Assembly (NCBI GenBank): GCA_028280485.1
Contig: JANQLS010000156.1
Coordinates: forward strand, 1-47,283
DNA from: Planctomycetota bacterium
GTDB taxonomy: Bacteria; Planctomycetota; UBA8108; JACQVS01
DNA length: 47,283 bases
Reading direction: 5' to 3'
Every line of letters begins with the position of its first letter. Position 1 is the stretch's first letter. Below, in pieces: positions 41,229-47,283 of this stretch. The notes under the pieces are model-generated. The model made no database searches and was not told the origin of the DNA. It worked only from the letters and a program-made list of their open reading frames with translations. A program made the position numbers and the translations under genes.

Positions 41229-44192
41229 ATGCTTATTAGAGTTCATCTAATTCTCTCCATTGTTTCATCTCTATTTTTGAGCATTGACATTAATTTCAAT
41301 CTCCAAGCTCAAGATAGCGACTTCGTCACCTTTGAATCAGGCCACGTTCGCCCATTGGCTCTGTCGGAATCTGGCGATCTTTTATACGCGGTGAACACCC
41401 CCGACAACCGACTAGAGATCTACGATGTTTCCAATCCAGGTCTCCCCATTTTTTTGAGTGAAATCTTTGTCGGCTTAGAACCTGTCGCGGTAGTCGCGAG
41501 TGGGGATGAAAAAGCCTGTGTGGTGAACCACCTTTCTGATTCTGTTTCAGTGATCGATCTTTCCAATCCCAGTCATCCGAAAATGGAAGCCACTCTTCAA
41601 GTGGGCGATGAGCCCCGTGACGCCGTCATCGCAGGGTCGAGTAAAAATAAGTTATTTGTATCGACCGCTCACCGTGGACAAAACCTTCCTTCCGATCCTC
41701 AACTCACCAGTGAAGGAGTCGGACGAGCGGATGTGTGGGTCTTTCAACTCGATGATCTGTCAAAGCCCGCCGACATCATCACCTTATTCACCGATACTCC
41801 ACGGGGATTGGCCGCCACTGAAGACGGCAGTCGAGTTTATGTCGCCGGCTTTCACACTGGGAATCAAACGACCTGCTTAACGGCGAGAGCCGTGTCCTCA
41901 GCAAACGAAGACAACAATTTCATCGACGATGATTTCTCAGCTCCGGGTATGCCACCACCGTTAGTGAGTGGCGAAGGAGTTCCAGCACCCGAGGTGGGCC
42001 TGATCGTGGGATTCGACCGTGAGTCAGGAAAATGGGAGGATGATCAAGGTCGAGATTGGAGCCCCCGAGTCCGATTCAATTTACCCGATCAAGATGTCTT
42101 CGCTCTCGATGCGAATCAATCTCCACCGAGCCAAATCGATGCCGCCTCCCACGTGGGAACGATCCTCTTTAATCTCGCCGTGCATCCCCAAACGGGCAAG
42201 GTTTACAGTTCGAACTTAGAATCCCTCAATCGAGTGCGGTTTGAGCCTGAGATCAATGGACACGTGGCTGAGAACCGAGTCACGATCATCGATTTTGAAA
42301 ACGATACCGTTCAGCCGGTTCACCTCAATCCTCATATCGATTATTCGACTCCTTCAGGTCCCGAAGAAGAAATTCAACAAAGCCTCGCCTTCCCCACCGA
42401 CCTCACCTTTTCGTCGGATGGAAACTCTCTTTATGTAGCTGCTTTAGGGTCGAGCAAAGTGGCGATCCTCAACTCGGATGCTCAACTGGTGAGCCAAATC
42501 AAAGTGAGCCCCGGACCGAGCGGCTTAGCTCTCGATGAATCCGGCAATCGTTTATTCGTAATGAGTCGCTTCGATCATAAAATCGATGTCATCGACGTCG
42601 AAACCAAAAGCCTCTTGGGCTTTGTCCCACTACGTTTCAACCCTGAACCGGAACACGTTCAAAAAGGTCGCCCCATCCTTTATAACGCTGAAAACTCCGG
42701 ACACGGGGATTCCGCTTGTTTTAGTTGTCACATCTACGGTGACCTCGACAGCCTTGCCTGGAACTTGGGAGATCCGGATGGTGTGGTCGAAGATAACCCC
42801 TTGGAACGCGTTGCTGTGCAATCCAATTTAGGAGATCTTCAAGACTTCCATCCTATGAAAGGTCCGATGACCACTCAGAGCCTACGAGGGATGAAAGGCG
42901 CGGGAGCCATGCACTGGAGAGGAGATCGCAATGGGGTGAACTCTGGAGCCGAAGAACCGGATGTCAACGATGAAGGCCAAGCCTTTCTCCACTTTCGGGG
43001 GGCGTTTCAATCTTTACTGGGAATGGCCAATCCCTTACCCGAAGAGGATATGGAAGCCTTTAAAGATTTTATTTTAGAAGTCGCTTATCCTCCAAACCCG
43101 ATCGCCCAAATCGATGGGAGCCTCACGACAACAGAGCGTAGAGGCAAGCAAGTCTTTGATTCAGATGGAAATCGCTTCGGAATCGGTGGAGATGGAGATG
43201 CTTGCGCCGCTTGCCACACGCTTCCGTTCGGAACGGATGGGAAGGGCTCATTCGAATTGGAAAGCCAAGAGTTCAAAGTCCCCCACTTGAGAAACCTCTA
43301 CCAAAAAGTGGGGATGTTTGGCTACGCCGCTCCCGATATCATCCGCGAACCGGCCATCCTCGCTCCAACTCCGACTCCCCACTTAGGGGATCAAATTCGT
43401 GGCTTCGGATTCCTCCACGATGGTTCCATTCCCACTCTGTTCAACTTTTTCAGAGTGAACTTCACCGGGATCCCCCCCTTCACCTTTCCCGATAGCCCCG
43501 GGAGAACAGGGATACAGAAAGTGAGAGAACTCGAAGCTTTCCTCTTAGCTTTCCCCACGGGTCAAGCTCCCGTCGTCGGCCAACAATTGAGTACGATTGG
43601 AGAATTGAATGCATCAGCAAATCAACGCTTAGCGATCTTCATCGATCGAGCCGAGGCCGGCGATTGTGACCTCATCGTTCATACTCAAGAAGAACAACAA
43701 GCCAAAAACTACCTTCTACAGGACGGCCAGTTTTTAAGTTGGATCGAAGGCGAAAGTCTATCGAAGGCGGATCTATTGAGTAGCTTCAACTCCGAAACTC
43801 ACACTACCTTCACGGCTGTTCCTAAAGGCTCGGGGATGCGCATGGTATTAGACCGCGATCGGGATGGATTTTACGATGGAGATGAACTAGCGAACGGCTC
43901 CAATCCCGCCGACCCCACCGATATTCCCCAAGTACGCTTCCTGCGAGGAAACTGTAATGGCGACGATGCAATCAACCTCGCTGACCCCATCGAAGGCCTC
44001 CTCCATCTCTTCGTCGATGCCCGACCACTTCAATGTGAAGATGCTTGCGACGCAAACGCCCAGAATGGAATCGATATCTCGGATATGATTTATCTCTTAG
44101 ATTACCTTTTCTTGGGTGGCCCTCAACCCGGCGCCGTGCCTAACTGTGAAGAGGCATCGGTCAATTGCGCTGAGGCGGTTTGCCCGGAATAG
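41229..44192 (+). CDS. Secreted beta-propeller / di-haem MauG-like / dockerin fusion
   Basis: 987 residues. The signal peptide (about 4-28) ends near LQAQ. Residues about 35-480 form a YVTN/YncE-type beta-propeller: LLYAVNTPDNRLEIYDVSNP, KACVVNHLSDSVSVIDLSNPS, SLYVAALGSSKVAILNSD and RLFVMSRFDHKIDVIDVETK. A di-haem cytochrome c peroxidase/MauG-like region follows with CFSCH (Cys497, Cys500, His501) and CAACH (Cys659, Cys662, His663). Residues about 902-987 are a dockerin-like module (FLRGNCNGDDAINLADPIEG...DANAQNGIDISDMIYLLDYLFLGG). MauG-type enzymes carry out oxidations through high-valent haem iron; propeller-MauG fusions are known in several phyla. The added dockerin suggests attachment to a cohesin-bearing partner such as the 26464 protein. 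Redox chemistry is inferred from the haem sites only. Confidence 0.88.
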   Translation: MLIRVHLILSIVSSLFLSIDINFNLQAQDSDFVTFESGHVRPLALSESGDLLYAVNTPDNRLEIYDVSNPGLPIFLSEIFVGLEPVAVVASGDEKACVVNHLSDSVSVIDLSNPSHPKMEATLQVGDEPRDAVIAGSSKNKLFVSTAHRGQNLPSDPQLTSEGVGRADVWVFQLDDLSKPADIITLFTDTPRGLAATEDGSRVYVAGFHTGNQTTCLTARAVSSANEDNNFIDDDFSAPGMPPPLVSGEGVPAPEVGLIVGFDRESGKWEDDQGRDWSPRVRFNLPDQDVFALDANQSPPSQIDAASHVGTILFNLAVHPQTGKVYSSNLESLNRVRFEPEINGHVAENRVTIIDFENDTVQPVHLNPHIDYSTPSGPEEEIQQSLAFPTDLTFSSDGNSLYVAALGSSKVAILNSDAQLVSQIKVSPGPSGLALDESGNRLFVMSRFDHKIDVIDVETKSLLGFVPLRFNPEPEHVQKGRPILYNAENSGHGDSACFSCHIYGDLDSLAWNLGDPDGVVEDNPLERVAVQSNLGDLQDFHPMKGPMTTQSLRGMKGAGAMHWRGDRNGVNSGAEEPDVNDEGQAFLHFRGAFQSLLGMANPLPEEDMEAFKDFILEVAYPPNPIAQIDGSLTTTERRGKQVFDSDGNRFGIGGDGDACAACHTLPFGTDGKGSFELESQEFKVPHLRNLYQKVGMFGYAAPDIIREPAILAPTPTPHLGDQIRGFGFLHDGSIPTLFNFFRVNFTGIPPFTFPDSPGRTGIQKVRELEAFLLAFPTGQAPVVGQQLSTIGELNASANQRLAIFIDRAEAGDCDLIVHTQEEQQAKNYLLQDGQFLSWIEGESLSKADLLSSFNSETHTTFTAVPKGSGMRMVLDRDRDGFYDGDELANGSNPADPTDIPQVRFLRGNCNGDDAINLADPIEGLLHLFVDARPLQCEDACDANAQNGIDISDMIYLLDYLFLGGPQPGAVPNCEEASVNCAEAVCPE

Positions 44193-44617
44193 AATTCGCT
44201 ATTTAGGTTAAACTCGAGTAGTGGAGTAAATCCTTAAAGTTTAAAAACAACCCCATTAACTAGCCCGGAGCGTAAGCGACGGGACATTGCTAAAGTGTTT
44301 CGTATGTGGAATCTCAGTGAGTGAGTTATCCATAAGAACATGTCAATGGGGAATTGATCGCGATGCCGTATCCCGTCACTTACGCTCCGGGCTAGTTAAT
44401 CTTCTAGCTTCAATATAAGTTATGAATTTTGATCAACCCTAAATTTAGATTCTCCGAGCGATAGGAATTGCATTTTTATCTCAAAGCTCTTATCGTTTAA
44501 GGATCTTCCTTATTCCTTAATTTAATAGAGCTCCATCATTTTTATTCCTGAAATTTGGTAAAAGCAAGCCTGCCAACTCCAGCCGCCAGAGTCTGCTTTT
44601 TCACCTAGGAGAATTTT
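44193..44617. other. Intergenic region with a REP-like pair (44256-44399)
   Basis: Within this 425-base gap, arms 44256-44284 and 44371-44399 are inverted copies of the CTAG-CCCGGAGCG family with one mismatch in 29 bases, enclosing about 86 bases. The remainder has no recognisable gene or motif. AGGAG precedes the next start codon. Confidence 0.75.
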
Positions 44618-46279
44618 ATGCTGCGTGCATCGGCTCTAAAAACCTTCCTTCTGACTACCGTACTCGCATATTCAACTTCTTCACTCTTCGCTTCTGGTGA
44701 TGAAATCGAGTTTGACTGTAATAACAACGGTATCCCTGACGCTGAAGAACTGAGAGTCCTAAAAGAAGAAGTCGATTGCGATGGCAATAACATCATCGAT
44801 AGCTGCGAACTCATTCCGACATTAATTATCGCTGAGGAAGCCGACATCATCATCACGGGAGACGGAGCCCGCTCCCTCGAAGTAGCCGACATCGACAACG
44901 ATGGGGACTCCGACTATATCCTCATCAACACCTTCGACCATACCGCATCCATCATCGTCAATAGCGGTGGTGGTATTTTTTCACATGTCGGAGGCATCGA
45001 TTTAGAGCACCGCACCTTCGATATTACGATCGCTGATTTCGACAACGATGGCTTCGTCGATTTGGCCGCGGTCAATGTTGGATACGATGGGATCGATGAG
45101 GGAAACGTCCCCATGCACCTCCGAATCTATAAAAATATTGAAGGAACATTCCACCCAACTCCCGTCCGGATGAGCTTGGAGGCCGAACCTTTCTCCTTCT
45201 GGGCGATCACTCACTTAGACGTGAACAAGGATGGAAAACAAGATCTCGCCCTCTCCAATCGTGAAGCTCGTGAATTATGGGTTTATGAAAACGAAGGTGA
45301 TTTCCAATTTAAACGGAAAAGCAAACTTCCAATAGGAAGAAGCCCACTGTGGATTACCCCCGGTGACTTTGACTCCAATGGTTTGGTAGATATCGCCGTT
45401 ATCAGTACATCAGAAGATAATATTTCAATTCTGAGAAATCTGGATCCAGAAACGTTTGAAGCGGCTTCCTCAGAAACCATTCCTTCAGGCGCCGATGAAA
45501 TTTACTCTCTCAAACTCGCCGACTTCGATGGAGATGGGGATCAAGATTTTTATACTTCGGGACACTCTCACGGCGACGTCCCTATCTTTATCAATGATGG
45601 AGAAGGTAAGTTTACGCACACGACTTCCATTCAATTTGAATTTGAAATCTTCGATGCGCAGGCCTTAGATTTTAATGACGATGGAATCTTAGACATGGTC
45701 GTCAGCAATGAATACGAAGACACCATCGAAATCCGTTTAGGATTGGGAGATCTCAATTTTTCTCATGCGATTTTTATCCCTGTAGGCGATGGTCCGGGCC
45801 CCGTAAATGTTATCGATGCTAACAACGATGGTATCGATGATATCGCCGCTGGATTTGGCGGGAAGTGGAACTCAAACTTAAGACGAGCGCAAAACGGTGG
45901 TGTCGCCTCAGTCATCAGCCAGGGTAGATTGCCCAATGAAAAAGATATCGATAACAATCTGATGCTCGACGTCTGCCAAAAACCCACCTTCCATCGAGGA
46001 GATGTAAACACCGATCTTATTCTCAATATCGCCGATCCGATCCACGGATTGCGGTACATGTTCAGCGAAAACATAACCCTGTCATGTTTTGAAGCAGCCG
46101 ATGTCGATAACAGTGATCAAGTTAATCTGACGGATCCCATCCTCTTGCTTCAGTACCTGTTTATTGGTGGAATCCCCCCCCACGCACCCGGTCCGCCCAC
46201 AGGCCCTTGCGGAGTCGACCCAGACCCGATTGATACCGATGGCAATCTTGGATGTGAAAATTACCCCCCATGCGGGTAG
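44618..46279 (+). CDS. Secreted FG-GAP/VCBS-repeat protein with C-terminal dockerin-like module
   Basis: 553 residues, AGGAG 7 bases before the ATG. The signal peptide ends near LFASG (about 27). EF-hand-like loops start the mature part (DCNNNGIPDAEEL and DCDGNNIIDSCEL), followed by six or seven FG-GAP/VCBS units with Asp-rich calcium loops: DIDNDGDSDYILI, DFDNDGFVDLAAV, DVNKDGKQDLALS, DFDSNGLVDIAVI, DFDGDGDQDFYTS, DFNDDGILDMVVS and DANNDGIDDIAAG. These build an integrin-like beta-propeller, often used in surface adhesion. Residues about 459-553 are a dockerin-like module (FHRGDVNTDLILNIADPIHG...DVDNSDQVNLTDPILLLQYLFIGG) ending in Cys-rich NYPPCG. It is the fourth dockerin protein of the window and lies directly after the MauG-like one, same strand. 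No enzyme motif was seen. Confidence 0.87.
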   Translation: MLRASALKTFLLTTVLAYSTSSLFASGDEIEFDCNNNGIPDAEELRVLKEEVDCDGNNIIDSCELIPTLIIAEEADIIITGDGARSLEVADIDNDGDSDYILINTFDHTASIIVNSGGGIFSHVGGIDLEHRTFDITIADFDNDGFVDLAAVNVGYDGIDEGNVPMHLRIYKNIEGTFHPTPVRMSLEAEPFSFWAITHLDVNKDGKQDLALSNREARELWVYENEGDFQFKRKSKLPIGRSPLWITPGDFDSNGLVDIAVISTSEDNISILRNLDPETFEAASSETIPSGADEIYSLKLADFDGDGDQDFYTSGHSHGDVPIFINDGEGKFTHTTSIQFEFEIFDAQALDFNDDGILDMVVSNEYEDTIEIRLGLGDLNFSHAIFIPVGDGPGPVNVIDANNDGIDDIAAGFGGKWNSNLRRAQNGGVASVISQGRLPNEKDIDNNLMLDVCQKPTFHRGDVNTDLILNIADPIHGLRYMFSENITLSCFEAADVDNSDQVNLTDPILLLQYLFIGGIPPHAPGPPTGPCGVDPDPIDTDGNLGCENYPPCG

Positions 46280-46836
46280 TTAGCCCATTTCCTAAGAAAA
46301 GCTTACAAAATATTTATATATCTCCGGAAATCGTCATAACTACAGGAACCACAGCTTAAAAGGACTTTAGGAAGGGCTCTCTGGAGGCGTCTAAACCGGT
46401 TTTTCCGCATGATTCTTAGGATCTTTTGTTGTCCCCCTTGCCCGAAACGGCTATTGTATGGGCGTGTTTGGCCTGGCCGATCCCGTCATTATTCCATGCT
46501 TTGAGACCCCTCCTACTTGACATTGACCTCGATCGACGACCAGAGTCCCGTAACAATTCTTTCACTCCCATGGGACTGGAAGAGGTCAATACCCCTCGTT
46601 TTTATCTCGCGGTAGGTATTAATAACATTAAGTATAAATGAGCTCCTATTGTTTCTATAGGAACTCAATAGCGTTTTTCCTCCTCTCAATTTGAGTTGAG
46701 GGACTGTTTTTTTTTGACCCATACTTGATCGATCGAAGTCGACAGAGACCAAGCTTGGTCCCACCCAAACTTAGTCACTTTGGCTTTTTCGAATCTTAGA
46801 GGGGGTCCGAGAGTTTTTTTAAAGGAGTACCTGGCA
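46280..46836 (+). other. Long region upstream of the cold-shock gene with a hairpin
   Basis: A 557-base gap with no gene. A stem-loop GAGCTCCTAT/ATAGGAACTC (46640-46649 with 46657-46666) lies about 170 bases before the cold-shock start. It may belong to a long 5' leader, as is common for CspA-family genes, or end upstream transcription. A T-run and GAGTTGAGG stretch follow. No promoter could be fixed. Confidence 0.4.
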
Positions 46837-47034
46837 ATGGCTCAGGGCAAAATTAAAAAGTTAATGGAAAAGGGTTTTGGCTTTATCGCAACTGACGATA
46901 AGGAGTTGTTCTTCCACCACTCAGCACTTGAGGGTGTCAGCTTCGAAGAGCTCAGCGAAGGCCAAGATGTCGAGTTCAATCAAACCGAAGGACCCAAAGG
47001 TCCTCGCGCTGAAAACGTAAAAGTTGTCGGCTAA
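46837..47034 (+). CDS. Cold-shock domain protein (CspA family)
   Basis: 65 residues from the ATG at 46837, preceded by AAAGGAG (about 9 bases). The frame extends upstream to a TTG at 46780 but that part has no family resemblance. The product MAQGKIKKLMEKGFGFIATDD...ELFFHHSALEGVSFEEL is a complete cold-shock domain with RNP1 KGFGFI and RNP2 LFFHH, a bit shorter than the 70 residues of CspA. It ends FNQTEGPKGPRAENVKVVG, as usual. Such proteins bind single-stranded RNA or DNA and melt RNA structure, and the planctomycete MAQG..K..M.KGFGFI form is widespread. It is monocistronic, with a long upstream region that may be a regulated leader and two terminators after it. Confidence 0.95.
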   Translation: MAQGKIKKLMEKGFGFIATDDKELFFHHSALEGVSFEELSEGQDVEFNQTEGPKGPRAENVKVVG

Positions 47035-47133
47035 GATTGCCAGTTCGATCCGATATATGAAACCGTTCTTATGAGAGCGAGTTTCAACGGATTCGATCAT
47101 TGAGCACTTAAAGACATACCTGAAATTTTCTTC

Positions 47134-47179
47134 ATAGCCCCCAAGGTGATTAACACCCGTTGGGGGCTATGTTTTTTTT
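47134..47179 (+). terminator. First terminator of the cold-shock gene
   Basis: A perfect 11-bp stem ATAGCCCCCAA/TTGGGGGCTAT (47134-47144 with 47160-47170), a 15-base loop and eight T (47172-47179), 100 bases past the stop. Confidence 0.93.
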
Positions 47180-47180
47180 A

Positions 47181-47208
47181 TGCCCGATTCAGCGGGCAAT
47201 GTTTTTTT
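47181..47208 (+). terminator. Second, tandem terminator of the cold-shock gene
   Basis: A 6-bp stem TGCCCG/CGGGCA (47181-47186 with 47193-47198) followed after three bases by seven T (47202-47208). It lies directly behind the first terminator. The segment ATG-T(7-8)-ATGCCCGATTCA occurs twice, ending at 47191 and 47220, so it arose by a local duplication. Confidence 0.75.
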
Positions 47209-47224
47209 ATGCCCGATTCATCTC

Positions 47225-47283
47225 GTAGCCGAACTTGTAAAAGTTTGGCGAGCAATTGTACCCCGCCAAACTTTTACAAGTTC
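47225..47283. repeat. Inverted pair of the GTAGCCGAACTTG family, cut by the window end
   Basis: Left arm 47225-47250 and right arm 47264-47283 are inverted copies, perfect over the 20 bases visible. The right arm continues past the window edge. Confidence 0.88.

Noticed and set aside
46780..46836. TTG start adding 19 residues to the cold-shock protein
   Set aside because: The ATG at 46837 has AAAGGAG and begins the family's conserved MAQGKIK; the extension has no resemblance.

Overview
The window looks like chromosomal DNA of a planctomycete (Planctomycetota), probably a marine or aquatic lineage with moderate G+C. The basis is gene content. There is a fused cytochrome c/DUF1549/DUF1553 protein followed by a DUF1501 protein, a second DUF1501 protein, Tat-exported Gfo/Idh/MocA oxidoreductases, a PQQ-type propeller opening with the usual planctomycete DWTGFRGPGG block, an ECF-like sigma factor next to a Ser/Thr kinase with TPRs, and many secreted proteins with dockerin-like Asp/Asn-Gly repeats. 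No tRNA, rRNA, CRISPR array, integrase or transposase gene was recognised.

Layout. 1-192: a run of short perfect hairpins of unknown nature. 193-4675: exported PEP/pyruvate-binding (PPDK-like) protein, GNAT acetyltransferase, polytopic membrane protein. 5352-11336: three-gene operon of a dockerin/Kazal/PrcB-like secreted protein, the PSCyt protein and DUF1501. 11630-13587: H-NOX gas sensor with an adjacent hybrid histidine kinase. 14106-16442: secreted PQQ propeller and an Arg/Gly-rich exported protein. 16869-22482: a tandem array of five paralogues with one N-terminal membrane anchor; two are broken or truncated. 23069-25734: two convergent Gfo/Idh/MocA oxidoreductases. 26464-30111: a 1215-residue secreted protein alternating five dockerin-like and four cohesin-like modules. 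30204-32277: a secreted protein and a 41-residue lipoprotein. 32497-37340: sigma factor, Ser/Thr kinase and an acetyltransferase-like protein. 37476-40794: Tat-exported DUF1501 and an unknown Tat protein. 41229-46279: two more dockerin-bearing secreted proteins, one a propeller/di-heme MauG-like fusion and one FG-GAP-like. 46837-47034: cold-shock protein with tandem terminators.

Two themes join the window. First, four secreted proteins carry the same dockerin-like module, eight copies in all, and one also carries cohesin-like domains. This suggests, as inference, a cell-surface or extracellular assembly onto which a di-heme oxidase, a protease-inhibitor-like protein and an FG-GAP protein could dock. 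Second, nearly every intergenic gap holds short palindromic repeats headed by GTAG or CTAG, usually as inverted pairs 70-200 bp long. They belong to several sequence families that share one architecture. They look like REP/REPIN elements of the kind moved by RAYT (TnpA-REP) transposases, none of which lies in the window. Some are nested, some supply stop codons and one supplies the C-terminus of a gene.

Several obvious open frames begin at TTG. For these I moved the start to a downstream ATG, in most cases because it has a clear Shine-Dalgarno sequence: 4675 minus, 6541 plus, 38801 minus and 46837 plus.
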